In this document: piece after piece, positions 1 through 8,733 of the stretch
Layout of the letters: every line of letters starts with the position of its first letter
Position numbering within the stretch: the first letter of the stretch is position 1
Assembly: GCA_022842785.1 (NCBI GenBank)
Contig: JALHOW010000003.1
Location: forward strand, 310,001 to 374,000
Direction of reading: 5' to 3'
From: Hyphomicrobiaceae bacterium
GTDB taxonomy: Bacteria; Pseudomonadota; Alphaproteobacteria; Rhizobiales; Hyphomicrobiaceae
DNA length: 64,000 nucleotides
The notes under the pieces: model-generated
Told to the model about the DNA's origin: nothing
Seen by the model: only the letters and a program-made list of their open reading frames with translations
The model's database searches: none
Made by a program: the position numbers and the translations under genes

Positions 1-64
1 TCGGTGTAAGTCTGGCGCGAGTGTCCGATGATGCTCCAGGCCGCCGAAGAGTGAGACAAAAGCC

Positions 65-313
65 ATGACGTCGACAAACGACATCAAGGACGTTGCCGCC
101 GGATGTGCAGCACTCGCGATCTGCGAGTCGCTGCTGCTCGCGCCGACGGAGCTGAAGGTCCTCGACGACAGCGACGCGCGTGGCATCCTGGAGGATGCGG
201 CGGCCACACATCGCGGCGCCGAGAATACCGCGCCCGACGCTGCGCTACACTACGAGGCGGCACATATGATTGAGCACATCATTTCCGTCCGCAATGCCCT
301 GTCTCGTCGTTGA
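65..313 (+). CDS. small ICE-associated hypothetical protein, 82 aa
   Basis: Short acidic, Ala/Leu-rich, probably all-helical protein with no signal peptide and no catalytic motif that I can see. The central ALAICESLLLAPTELKVL stretch followed by a second helix ending in HMIEHIISVRNAL resembles small conserved hypothetical proteins I associate with alphaproteobacterial conjugative elements, often near relaxase genes. That link is from memory and not tested. It lies just upstream of a second small gene and the relaxase remnant, so it probably belongs to the left part of the ICE. No strong Shine-Dalgarno sequence precedes the ATG. Function unknown. Confidence 0.55.
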   Translation: MTSTNDIKDVAAGCAALAICESLLLAPTELKVLDDSDARGILEDAAATHRGAENTAPDAALHYEAAHMIEHIISVRNALSRR

Positions 314-347
314 TAGCGCGAGCGGCGTGAAGACTCGGAGAACAGCA

Positions 348-821
348 ATGTCAGGCGATGCATTGTCACGATTGGAGGCGGCGATCGCAGCCTCTGCCGC
401 TGAACGCGACAAGAAGGAGCAGAAGAGCCGGGACGAGCTGGCCGCAAAGGCCCGGCAGCAAGACCGAGCACGAGCCATCTGGGCCATACGGCGCGAGCAG
501 CTTCCGAGCATGATCTCCAAGATCGATACTCTGTTGAAGAGGCACGGATATGTGGGGCTCAGTTTGAAGAAGTTTGAATTGAAGCACAGCGATATCGATC
601 GCGCGGTCATCGAATTCAAGCACAGTGCGTATAGTGCTACGAAGATCCTCCTGTGCGCGACCTTGGGCGGTCAATTCACCTGCTCGATAGACTCCGTCGA
701 AGGCACCGCTGGTTCGACTGAGCTGCAGCTTGAAGACCTCACGGAAGACGCGCTGGAGGAAGCCGTGGCGCACGCCGTCGTGCAATGCCTGAGCGGTAGG
801 CACATCCCCAAACCCGATTAG
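348..821 (+). CDS. hypothetical protein, 157 aa
   Basis: The ATG at 348 is preceded by a GGAG-type ribosome binding site. A longer in-frame start at 270 would overlap the previous gene, so 348 is preferred. The N-terminal 45 residues are highly charged, rich in Ala, Lys, Glu and Arg, and likely a helix or coiled coil. The remainder looks like a small alpha/beta domain ending in an acidic helix (EDLTEDALEEAVAH). I do not recognise the family. It sits in the same orientation as its neighbours in the ICE and may be cotranscribed with the small gene upstream. Confidence 0.5.
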   Translation: MSGDALSRLEAAIAASAAERDKKEQKSRDELAAKARQQDRARAIWAIRREQLPSMISKIDTLLKRHGYVGLSLKKFELKHSDIDRAVIEFKHSAYSATKILLCATLGGQFTCSIDSVEGTAGSTELQLEDLTEDALEEAVAHAVVQCLSGRHIPKPD

Positions 822-971
822 CCCTGGCATCTGAGCGCTGTGCTTCGCCACTAAAACTTCCGCAATCGGCCCATAACATCGAAGGACCACATTGGCCGCT
901 ATGTAAGACGCTGCGGCCGTGCCGCTGCGCTACCAGCGGCCGAGAGGCGCTAAGAGCGCGGTGCAGCTGCG

Positions 972-1715
972 ATGGCGCTGTTCGAGCGCGGACCGCGCAA
1001 GGTGCCGCTTGTCGGCAAGGTAGTCGGCGTCGGCTTGGTCGATGAGATCACCGACCGCACCTGGGTGATCATTGATGCCGTCGACGGGCGCGTCCACTAC
1101 GCCGATCTCGGCCGGCTCAAGGCAGACGCCGTGCCGGCTCGCGGCAACATCGTCGCCCTTGCCGTTGGCGGCCTCAACGAGAAGCCGTCGTCGGTGCCTC
1201 GCCTGCATCTTCTCTCCGCCGCCGACCTCGACCGGCAAACGACCTACGAGGGGCCGACGTGGCTCGATCAGGCGATCGTCTCCAGGTGGCAGCCGGAGAT
1301 CCGGACGACGGGCTTCACGGCCGAAGCGGACAAGGCCCTCAAGGCCCGGACTGACTGGCTCGCCAGCCGGCAGCTCATCGAGCCATCACAGGACGGCAAG
1401 CGCGTGGCACGCGCCGACATGATGAGGGCGCTGCGTCAGGCCGAGACGCGGCACATCGCTGCCGATGTCTCACAGCGCCTCAACGCGGCCTTCTTGCCGG
1501 CCCCGTCTGGAGCCCGGATCGCCGGCACCTACGATCACGCCATCACAACGCCGACCGGCAAGATCGCGGTCATCCGCCGCGAGGACACCTTCACTTTGGC
1601 GCCGTGGCAGCCGGCGCTCGAGCCGTTCCGCGGCCAAGCCGTCGCGGGGATCGTCGGTCCCTCCCGCATGACCTGGACGCACGCCCGTGGAAAGGGCCTG
1701 CCAGGGAGGGGATGA
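972..1715 (+). pseudogene. C-terminal remnant of a DUF3363-type relaxase
   Basis: The 247-residue frame matches my knowledge of the C-terminal part of RlxS/VirD2-like relaxases with a DUF3363 domain. It starts in a PLVGKVVGVGLVDE segment, continues through VIIDAVDGRVHY and TWLDQAIV, and ends with IAGTYDHAI...FTLAPWQPALEP. The N-terminal nuclease domain, with its catalytic Tyr/His motifs (normally several hundred residues), is absent. An in-frame TAA at 951-953 lies just before the first ATG, and there is no convincing ribosome binding site. It is therefore a truncated gene that cannot nick oriT. It marks the region as conjugative-element DNA. A functional relaxase for this element would have to be encoded left of the window. 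Confidence 0.75.
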
Positions 1716-1859
1716 TCATTTGATAGGATCTTGTCAGCGGTTAACCATGGAGAGAATGTGCTGTATCGGACTGTCGATGACGACGACATGGCATTGTCGC
1801 ATTCGAACGTGCTATTCCCATCGCACCGTTCCACCGCAAGCCGCCACTTGCTCTGTCGG

Positions 1860-2078
1860 ATGCGTATCATGCCCCACGTTGACGTGAACTCCGCAAAACA
1901 ACTCGCACAATCCATCATCGACACGCCCCAGGATCAGGTCGCGGACATGGTGCACGCCTTGAGAAAATCCCAACGCCTGTCATCGACCACGCAGGCGCTC
2001 AATCAGCTTTTGCTGGACGAGCACAATCGCGAATTGGCGCGCCGCGCGTTGCGGCGGCTGGGCTTCGCCTGCGAATAG
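1860..2078 (+). CDS. small hypothetical protein, about 70 aa
   Basis: Reading from ATG 1860 or ATG 1869 gives a 72- or 69-residue, mostly helical protein (AKQLAQSIIDTPQDQVADMVHALRK...) with a basic C-terminus. A longer reading from 1731 adds residues that do not look like coding sequence. I do not recognise the family and see no cysteine or catalytic motif. It lies between the relaxase remnant and the cargo operon and may be a short ICE gene or a remnant. Confidence 0.35.
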   Translation: MRIMPHVDVNSAKQLAQSIIDTPQDQVADMVHALRKSQRLSSTTQALNQLLLDEHNRELARRALRRLGFACE

Positions 2079-2156
2079 ACAGGACTTGCCGGGGCGGCGC
2101 TGATGGTCGCTGCCCAAGGCTATCTGACGGCGCCGGCATTGGGGGACTGACGTCGC

Positions 2157-2381
2157 CTAGAACCACATGTCCTTGACGCACCGGCCATCGCGGCCGATGT
2201 CATCAAAGCTCTCCAGCCCATCGAAATGGTCGATGACGATCTCGGCGACCGTGTCTGGATCGGCGAGCCTCAGATTGACGGCAATGCGTCGGTAGCCCTG
2301 CTCGTCGAGGTTCAGCCCGCGCCAGTAGGTGGCACCACCGTCGACCTTCATGGAGACGTCATGATGATCCTGCTGGACCAT
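2157..2381 (-). CDS. small hypothetical protein or 3' gene remnant, 74 aa
   Basis: The frame reads well as protein (KVDGGATYWRGLNLDEQGYR, then a DHFDGLESFDDIGRDGRC tail). Upstream of the ATG at 2381 it stays open for about 80 more bases with protein-like content (PLLDDLLLKQAHAFALLKAV) before a stop. That suggests the true 5' end was lost or uses a non-standard start. The C-terminal VNLRLADP...HFDG pattern is loosely reminiscent of the tail of GFA-type proteins, but the diagnostic cysteines are missing, so I do not assign it. Confidence 0.3.
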   Translation of the reverse strand: MVQQDHHDVSMKVDGGATYWRGLNLDEQGYRRIAVNLRLADPDTVAEIVIDHFDGLESFDDIGRDGRCVKDMWF

Positions 2382-2541
2382 CCAGACAGCCTTAAGAAGC
2401 GCGAAGGCGTGAGCCTGCTTTAGCAGGAGATCATCGAGAAGCGGTTGGATGACCTGATCCGAACCCCGGGCGCGTCCAGTTCACCCCGGCCGGGGGGCTG
2501 CTCAGCCTGATAGGGGCTTAACCGTCGCCCGCCAAGCGATA

Positions 2542-3414
2542 TCAGCGCAAGCCGAGCGATGGATGGGATCCGAAGAATAGCTCCACAAGCTTACTGCGAT
2601 TGTCGGCAAGACAGAATATGTGCTCCGGCGCCTCACCGGAAAGCCCCGCAACATGGAGTTTGGCGATGCCGTCTTTCCGGCTCGAGCCGTGCTCCCAAAT
2701 GAAACCTATGCCAATCCGGTTGGCAACCGCTTCCAGTACTCCTTCCCGCGTATCGAGCGTGATAACCGGTGTCACCGCGACCTCGGCTGAGCGGAAGGCG
2801 TGATCGACCACACGCTGAGTAGACGACTGCTTCGTGCGGTAAATAAGCTGCTCGCGGCTGAGCTCCGCGCATGTGACCGTGCGCGCCCGCGCCATGCGAT
2901 GCTGTGCGTGAACGATGGCCACAACTTTTTGCCGGAAGCAGACTTCTCGCCGGAAGCGACCGTCGTCAGGCACCTTTGGCAACACCGCAACGTCTACTCG
3001 CTGATCGACAATCGCGTCGATGATCGACGCCCAATTTCCCATCTCAACCTGGATTGAAATATTGGGGTAGGCGCGAATGAATGCCGCAACAAACTTCATG
3101 CCGGGCATCGAATTACCGAGCCCAATCCGCAACTCTCCGCCAGACAGCAGCTCGTGTTGACGGAGGATTGATACGGCTTCGCTCTCGGCAACCTGAATGC
3201 GCATCGTGACGGCGGCGAGCTGCTGACAAATCGCCGTTGGCACCAGACCGTTGCCACGTCTGTCGAACAGCTTGATGCCGAACTCTGCCTCGACTTCACG
3301 AACCTGCTGCGTGACGGCTGGCTGCGAAATGCCAAGGCGACGGGCCGCAGCCGAGAAGGTGCCGGCTTCGTATACGGCATTGATCGTGCGGATGCGCGCA
3401 GATGTAAGCGACAT
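2542..3414 (-). CDS. LysR-family transcriptional regulator
   Basis: A 290-residue protein of normal LysR length. The N-terminal winged helix-turn-helix is clear at residues 5-60 (GTFSAAARRLGISQPAVTQQ, then LFDRRGNGLVPT). A linker helix and a two-lobed LysR substrate-binding domain follow from about residue 90. It is transcribed away from the ABC transporter and phosphodiesterase operon starting at 3560. The 145 bp between them hold a 10-bp inverted repeat, the usual arrangement for a LysR protein controlling a divergent operon. The likely inducer is a substrate or product of that operon, such as a phosphodiester or glycerol phosphate. This is inferred from context only. Confidence 0.9.
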   Translation of the reverse strand: MSLTSARIRTINAVYEAGTFSAAARRLGISQPAVTQQVREVEAEFGIKLFDRRGNGLVPTAICQQLAAVTMRIQVAESEAVSILRQHELLSGGELRIGLGNSMPGMKFVAAFIRAYPNISIQVEMGNWASIIDAIVDQRVDVAVLPKVPDDGRFRREVCFRQKVVAIVHAQHRMARARTVTCAELSREQLIYRTKQSSTQRVVDHAFRSAEVAVTPVITLDTREGVLEAVANRIGIGFIWEHGSSRKDGIAKLHVAGLSGEAPEHIFCLADNRSKLVELFFGSHPSLGLR

Positions 3415-3477
3415 GTGCAGAGGCTCGCCGACCTGAGAGCCACGGATACGACAAGGCTCTGGCTACCAGCCCCATAA

Positions 3478-3516
3478 GCTCAACCTTTAACTGTTATGTG
3501 ACTGTCAAGGTTGGGC
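3478..3516. promoter_or_regulatory. candidate LysR operator between the divergent regulator and transporter
   Basis: The arms GCTCAACCTT (3478-3487) and AAGGTTGGGC (3507-3516) form an inverted repeat matching at 9 of 10 positions around a 19-nt centre. It lies about 65 bp upstream of the lysR start and 45 bp upstream of the transporter ATPase gene. Its position and symmetry fit a LysR-type binding site. The binding itself is inferred. Confidence 0.5.
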
Positions 3517-3559
3517 TTTAGGACGGCCTCACTCGGCGGCGAACACGAGCAAGGATCTC

Positions 3560-4717
3560 ATGGCCCAATTTCAGTTGAGCGGTGTCCGGAAAAGTTTCGA
3601 CCGGACGCATGTGCTGAAAGGTATCGATCTCCACATCGCTGAAGGGGAGTTCATTTCGCTGGTTGGCCCCTCCGGGTGCGGAAAGTCCACGCTTCTCCGG
3701 ATCATCGCGGGTCTTGAGGATCAAAGCGAGGGCAGTGTCCGCATCGGCGGCGACGTCGTCGACGGCGTGCGGCCTGCGGATCGCAATCTCGCAATGGTGT
3801 TCCAATCCTACGCGCTCTATCCGCATCTGACGGTTTACAACAACATTGCTGTGCCGTTGCGTATGCGCCGTCTCTCGACGCTGCAGCGCGCGGCGGTACT
3901 GCGCTGGCTCATACCGGGCACTCGCGAGACCGAGGATCGTATCCGCTCCGATGTCGAGGATGTTGCCAAACTGCTAGGGTTGAAGGATCTCCTTCAACGC
4001 AAGCCCGCCCAACTCTCCGGTGGCCAGCGCCAGCGTGTCGCCGTCGGTCGCGCCATTGTCCGCGAACCGCGCGCTTTCCTGCTCGATGAGCCGCTGTCCA
4101 ATCTCGACGCCAAGCTGCGCGTTCACATGCGAACCGAAATCGCGCAGCTTCATCGGCGGCTCGGCGCTACGTTTATTTACGTGACGCACGATCAGGCCGA
4201 GGCCATGACAATGTCGGATCGTATCGCCGTGATGATGGACGGCAATATCATCCAGATCGGATCGCCCGACGACGTCTATGACGATCCTCAGGATCTTCGC
4301 GTCGCGGAGTTCATCGGTAGCCCCAAGATCAACATTCTCGATGGAGGCGTGATCGATGAGGCCCGGGGACTGGTGTTTGGCTCATCACGGTTCGCAGCTA
4401 CCTTTCTGGAAAGGCCGGGCACGAGCGTTCGCATTGGCGTGCGCCCCGAGGCACTGAGGCTCGCTAATGCCGAAAATGCGCCGTTCTCCGGTCGTCTCGC
4501 CCACAAGGAGAACCTCGGCGCGGAGGTTCTTCTCCACGTGGAAATTCCTGACCAGAGGGCCGCGGTCATCGTCCGGTTCGATCATGGTGGCGCTCGCGAA
4601 ATCTCCATCGGAGATGCCGTGGGGCTCACATGCAGCCCCGAGGATCTGAGGATATTCGGTGCTTCCGGCGAGCGGATTAAGGCCGAGGTCGAAGCCAGAA
4701 AGGTAGCTCATGGCTGA
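3560..4717 (+). CDS. ABC transporter ATP-binding protein, UgpC/MalK-like
   Basis: A 385-residue ATPase of the CUT1 (MalK/UgpC) type. Walker A is GPSGCGKSTLL (about residues 38-48), the ABC signature is LSGGQRQRVAVGRA, Walker B is AFLLDEPLSNLDAKLR, and the switch histidine sits in YVTHDQAEAMT. The C-terminal part (from about residue 240) is the regulatory TOBE/OB-fold typical of MalK-like proteins. It energises uptake through the two permeases encoded directly downstream and is the first gene of the operon. An AAGGA ribosome binding site precedes the ATG. There is a short insertion between Walker A and the signature (around RRLSTLQRAAVLRW). Ligand class is inferred from the UgpB-like binding protein. 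Confidence 0.93.
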   Translation: MAQFQLSGVRKSFDRTHVLKGIDLHIAEGEFISLVGPSGCGKSTLLRIIAGLEDQSEGSVRIGGDVVDGVRPADRNLAMVFQSYALYPHLTVYNNIAVPLRMRRLSTLQRAAVLRWLIPGTRETEDRIRSDVEDVAKLLGLKDLLQRKPAQLSGGQRQRVAVGRAIVREPRAFLLDEPLSNLDAKLRVHMRTEIAQLHRRLGATFIYVTHDQAEAMTMSDRIAVMMDGNIIQIGSPDDVYDDPQDLRVAEFIGSPKINILDGGVIDEARGLVFGSSRFAATFLERPGTSVRIGVRPEALRLANAENAPFSGRLAHKENLGAEVLLHVEIPDQRAAVIVRFDHGGAREISIGDAVGLTCSPEDLRIFGASGERIKAEVEARKVAHG

Positions 4718-5660
4718 CGTCGCGCTAGCCCGGGAGATCGACGCAAACATCGCGCAAGGCGCCCGCCCACACGTACGCCTTCGTCGGCGCCGCATGATGT
4801 CGATGACAGCAGCAGTGCTCTTGGCGCCGGCGCTTGTGCTCATGGCGCTGTTGTTGATCGGTCCAGTCCTGGCTGTTCTGCTGATGTCGTTCACCGACTA
4901 TCAGCTCGGCGCGCCCACCTGGTCTCTGGTCGGACTGGAAAACTACATCGAGCTTTATGGCGATCGCGTATTCTGGACCTCGCTGACGAATACGCTTCTC
5001 TATGTCGCGATCGTGGTGCCGTCGTCAATCGCGCTTGGGCTCGGCTTGGCGCTACTGATCGAGTCCGGCTCGACCTTGCGCGCATTCTACCGCTCGATCT
5101 TCTTCATTCCCGTCATGGCCACGCTGATCGCCATGGCCATCTCATGGGAGTACATGCTCCACCCGCAGTTCGGGCTCATCAACCTGATGCTGAAGGAGAT
5201 CGGTCTGCCTGCTCAAGCGTGGCTCTCGGATCCCGTCCTCGCACTGCCGACGATCGCAGCGATCGGCATTTGGCAGCTCTTCGGCTTCAACATGGTTTTA
5301 TTCCTCGCGGGGATCGTCTCGATCCCTTCACACCTCTATGAAGCCGCCGTCATGGATGGTGCGCGCTCGGCATGGTCGCGCTTCTGGCTCGTGACATGGC
5401 CGATGCTTGGGCCGGTGACGGTGTTCGTTGCTGTCATATCCGCCATCCGTTCCTTCCAGGTCTTCGATACCGTGCACGTGCTGACCAAGGGCGGCCCGAG
5501 CAAAGCTACCGAGGTGCTCCTCTACAGCATGTATTCCGAAGGCTTCGAGTTCTTCAGATCGGGCCTAGCCGCGGCCATCGCCGTCGTCTTCCTGTGTTTC
5601 GTTCTTCTGCTGACGATCATCAAGGCGCGTCTGATCGAGAAGAAGGTGCACTACTCATGA
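4710..5660 (+). CDS. ABC transporter permease, UgpA/MalF-like
   Basis: A 316-residue inner-membrane permease with about six transmembrane segments. It carries the EAA loop that contacts the ATPase (YEAAVMDGARSAWSRFWLVTWPML, reported here only as EAAVMDGA...PMLGP). The start overlaps the ATPase stop by 8 bp, which implies translational coupling. A cytoplasmic N-terminus of about 35 residues precedes the first membrane helix. It pairs with the UgpE-like permease encoded next. Confidence 0.93.
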   Translation: MADVALAREIDANIAQGARPHVRLRRRRMMSMTAAVLLAPALVLMALLLIGPVLAVLLMSFTDYQLGAPTWSLVGLENYIELYGDRVFWTSLTNTLLYVAIVVPSSIALGLGLALLIESGSTLRAFYRSIFFIPVMATLIAMAISWEYMLHPQFGLINLMLKEIGLPAQAWLSDPVLALPTIAAIGIWQLFGFNMVLFLAGIVSIPSHLYEAAVMDGARSAWSRFWLVTWPMLGPVTVFVAVISAIRSFQVFDTVHVLTKGGPSKATEVLLYSMYSEGFEFFRSGLAAAIAVVFLCFVLLLTIIKARLIEKKVHYS

Positions 5661-6490
5661 ACGCCCGCATCTGCTCGCCATGGGAGATCCTACGGCACGC
5701 CGTCTTGCTAACGGTAGCAGCGATTGTCCTTCTTCCCTTCATCTGGATGATCGTGACCTCTCTCAAGCCGCAGTCAGAGATCTTCCTTTCCGAGATTCGC
5801 TGGTGGCCGGAGCAATTGCACGTTGTCGAGAACTACACGAAGGCCTTCGAGCGCGCTCCGCTCGTTCGCTACCTGCTCAATGGCGTGATCGTTACGGTGC
5901 TGATCTTCGCTTTGCAGGCGCTGATCGCCTTGCCGGCGGCCTATGCACTCGCCAAGTTGCGTTTTTGGGGACGCGATGCGGTCTTCGCAATGGTGCTCTT
6001 CTGCATCCTCATTCCAGCGCAAGCCATCGCCGTTCCGGTCTTCCTGCTCTTTCATCATGCGGGCATTCTCGATACCTACGCGGCGCTCATCGTACCCTTC
6101 ACGATCTCCGCGTTCGGCATCTTCCTCATGCGCCAGTTCTTCCTAACCGTACCGGATGACCTGGTCGATGCCGCGCGCATGGACGGCATCTCGGAGTTCG
6201 GTATCGTGTGGCGCGTCATGCTGCCGACGGCCATTCCCGCGCTTACGGCATTCGGCGTCTTCTCGATTGTCGCGCACTGGAACGACTACTTCTGGCCGCT
6301 CATCGCGGTGAACAGCCAGGAGCTGTTCACGCCGCCAGTTGGCGTCGCGACATTCCGCAACGAGGAGGCTGGGACGGACTACGGTCCGCTCATGGCAGCG
6401 GCGACTGTCATCATCGCTCCGCTCATCATCGCATTCCTGCTCGCACAGCGGCGCTTCATTGAAGGCATCACGTTCTCGGGCATGAAATAA
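5657..6490 (+). CDS. ABC transporter permease, UgpE/MalG-like
   Basis: A 277-residue permease. The start is the ATG at 5657, which overlaps the previous stop as ATGA; upstream in-frame sequence is out-of-frame shadow of the preceding gene. The first helix is AVLLTVAAIVLLPFIWMI. It is followed by the LKP motif typical of the MalG family and an EAA loop (DAARMDGIS...MLPTAIP). The C-terminus ends in FIEGITFSGMK, close to the QGITFGAVKG-type end of this family. It forms the heterodimeric channel with the 4710-5660 product. Confidence 0.93.
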   Translation: MNARICSPWEILRHAVLLTVAAIVLLPFIWMIVTSLKPQSEIFLSEIRWWPEQLHVVENYTKAFERAPLVRYLLNGVIVTVLIFALQALIALPAAYALAKLRFWGRDAVFAMVLFCILIPAQAIAVPVFLLFHHAGILDTYAALIVPFTISAFGIFLMRQFFLTVPDDLVDAARMDGISEFGIVWRVMLPTAIPALTAFGVFSIVAHWNDYFWPLIAVNSQELFTPPVGVATFRNEEAGTDYGPLMAAATVIIAPLIIAFLLAQRRFIEGITFSGMK

Positions 6491-6547
6491 CCGCAAGAAC
6501 GGACGGTTGCGCGTCCGCAAATCACTTCACAGATCAGGAGATCGACT

Positions 6548-7810
6548 ATGCTAAAGCAGACACTGCTTTCGGCCGCGATGGTGCTCGCCACCGTTCCGGC
6601 CATGGCGCAGCAGACCGAGGTGGTCATTCAGTACCCCTATGGCGAGCTGTTTAACGACACGCACAAGCAGATCGCAGAAGCCTTCGCCAAGGTGCATCCG
6701 GAGATCAAAGTCTCGTTCCGGGCCGCTTACGATTCGTACGAGGACGCCACCCAGAGGGTGCTCCGCGAGGCCATCACCAAGCAGATGCCCGACATTACTT
6801 TCCAGGGCCTCAACCGTCTGCGCCTGCTTGTGGATCGCGGGCTTGCCCAGCCGCTCGACGAATTCATCAAAGCCGACAAGTCGCTCGAGACGGAAGGCTT
6901 CCATGCGGCGATGTTCGACATCGGCACGCTCGGCGGCAAGGTCTACGGCCTTCCCTTCGCGATCTCGCTGCCGATCAGCTACTACAATATAGATCTCGTG
7001 AGGAAGGCCGGCGGCGATCCCGACAATCTGCCGAATACGTGGGACGAGGTCATTGCTCTCGCCAAGAAGATCAAGGCACTCGGTCCGGACATCAATGGCA
7101 TGACCTACGTCTGGGACATCACGGGCAACTGGCTCTGGCAGGCACCTGTGTTCTCGCAGGGCGGCTCTATGCTGACCGAGGACGAGAAGAAGGTCGCATT
7201 CGATGGCACCGAGGGGCAGTTCGTGATCAACGCGCTTGCGCGGATGGTCAACGAGGGCGGCATGCCAAACATCAGCCAGCCTGACGCACGCGCCGCGTTC
7301 GCAGCAGGCAAGACGGGCATGCACTTCACATCGACCTCCGACCTGACCAAGACGACCGATATGATCGGCGGCAAGTTCGTTCTCAAGACGCACAAGTGGC
7401 CGAGCGTCGTCGCGGGCAATGGTCGTCTTCCGGCCGGTGGCAATCTTGGTGTCATTCTCGCCTCAGATCCGAAGAAGCGTGAAGCCGCCTGGAAGGTGAT
7501 GAAGTTCTGGCACGGCCCCGAAGGTGCGGCGATCATGGCCAAGACCACGGGCTACATGCCTCCCAACAAGAAGGCCAACGAGATCCACCTCAAGGACTTC
7601 TACGTCCAGAATCCGAACCACTTCACAGCGGTGAGCCAGCTCGATCTGTTGACCAAGTGGTATGCCTTCCCAGGCGACAACGGTCTCAAGATCACCGACG
7701 TGATCAAGGACCACATGAACTCGATCGTTACCGGCAAGCGCGCAAGCGAGCCGCAGAAGGTGCTGGTCGATATGTCGGCCGACGTCCAGAAGCTGCTGCC
7801 GCGGAAATAG
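6548..7810 (+). CDS. extracellular solute-binding protein, UgpB-like
   Basis: A 420-residue periplasmic binding protein of the CUT1/UgpB family. Residues 1-21 are a clear Sec signal peptide with AMA|QQ as the predicted cleavage site. The mature part shows the usual pattern: VVIQYPYG near the N-terminus, a VHPEIKV segment, then YGLPFAISLPISYYN and GNWLWQAP. A GGAG ribosome binding site precedes the ATG. Together with the three genes upstream it forms a complete uptake system. The pairing with two GpdQ-like phosphodiesterase genes downstream suggests glycerophosphodiesters or other organic phosphates as ligands, but binding residues do not prove this. Confidence 0.9.
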   Translation: MLKQTLLSAAMVLATVPAMAQQTEVVIQYPYGELFNDTHKQIAEAFAKVHPEIKVSFRAAYDSYEDATQRVLREAITKQMPDITFQGLNRLRLLVDRGLAQPLDEFIKADKSLETEGFHAAMFDIGTLGGKVYGLPFAISLPISYYNIDLVRKAGGDPDNLPNTWDEVIALAKKIKALGPDINGMTYVWDITGNWLWQAPVFSQGGSMLTEDEKKVAFDGTEGQFVINALARMVNEGGMPNISQPDARAAFAAGKTGMHFTSTSDLTKTTDMIGGKFVLKTHKWPSVVAGNGRLPAGGNLGVILASDPKKREAAWKVMKFWHGPEGAAIMAKTTGYMPPNKKANEIHLKDFYVQNPNHFTAVSQLDLLTKWYAFPGDNGLKITDVIKDHMNSIVTGKRASEPQKVLVDMSADVQKLLPRK

Positions 7811-7908
7811 ATCGCGACACGTCACAAAAGACCGGCATGGCGGTGCACTGGGCCCGCCATGCCGGCTTTCTGCTGTCAATCAGCCCGACGTCGCCAGCGG
7901 AGCGCGCC

Positions 7909-8733
7909 ATGAAGCTCATCCACATGAGTGATATCCATCTGACCACGCCCGGCAGCACGATCGGCGGCCGCGATCCGAATGCCAATTTCGAGCGGGCGCT
8001 CACACACATCCTGCGCGATCACAGCGATGCGGAGCTGCTGGCCATCACGGGAGACCTCTCCGACTGGGGCGATCGTCACGATTACATCAGGCTGAAGGAG
8101 CGACTTGCGAATCTACCCATGCCGACGCGGCTCTGCATTGGAAATCACGATGACCGCGCGGCATTTCTCGAGGTGTTCCCGGAATGCCGCGATGCTGTCG
8201 GCTTTGCGCAGGGATATGTCGATACCAGCGTGGCCCGCTGCCTGTTCCTCGACACATGGGGGCCGCAGACGCACGCCGGGCACTACTGCGGCGCGCGACA
8301 AGCTTGGCTCGAAGATCAGCTCGCCGCCCACGAGGGCCCATTTCTCGTCTTCATGCATCACAATCCCATCCCGACTCATCTCAGACCTATGGATCAGATC
8401 CGTCTCCTTGACGATGAAGCCTTCCGCGACATCATCGCGCGGCATGCCGGCAAAGTCCGTCACATCTTCTTCGGGCATTGCCATCTGCCCCTTTCAGGAT
8501 CGACTGCCGGGGTACCGACGACGTCCCTCCGCGGCACAAATCATGCGGCCTTTGCGGTTTTCGCGGAGACAAAGCTGCTCTCCCGTTCAAATTTGCCGGA
8601 GGCTTACGGCGTCGCATTCGTCGGCCGGGACTATCTCACCGTGCACATGGTCGAGTTCGGCTACGATGGGCCGATTGAAATCGAAGGCTCGCCGGACTAC
8701 GCGGCGTGGAACAGGGAAACCATGGCGCGATGA
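7909..8733 (+). CDS. metallophosphoesterase, GpdQ/CpdA-like phosphodiesterase
   Basis: A 274-residue calcineurin-fold enzyme with the full dinuclear metal set. The motifs are SDIHLT (DxH) at residues 6-11, GDLSDWG, GNHDDR, FMHHNP, and GHCHLPLSG near residue 190. The class III phosphodiesterase family includes GpdQ (glycerophosphodiesterase) and CpdA (cAMP phosphodiesterase). The start at 7909 is chosen because MKLIHMSDIH is the canonical N-terminus. There is no signal peptide, so it acts in the cytoplasm on imported substrate. It lies 98 bp after the binding-protein gene in the same operon and overlaps the next phosphodiesterase gene by ATGA. Confidence 0.85.
   Translation: MKLIHMSDIHLTTPGSTIGGRDPNANFERALTHILRDHSDAELLAITGDLSDWGDRHDYIRLKERLANLPMPTRLCIGNHDDRAAFLEVFPECRDAVGFAQGYVDTSVARCLFLDTWGPQTHAGHYCGARQAWLEDQLAAHEGPFLVFMHHNPIPTHLRPMDQIRLLDDEAFRDIIARHAGKVRHIFFGHCHLPLSGSTAGVPTTSLRGTNHAAFAVFAETKLLSRSNLPEAYGVAFVGRDYLTVHMVEFGYDGPIEIEGSPDYAAWNRETMAR

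Noticed and set aside
1-60. TGGCGCGAG at 13-21 as a possible left attachment site matching the tRNA-Asp 3' end
   Set aside because: Only nine bases match and the similarity stops at once, so it is likely chance. The true second site is probably outside the window.
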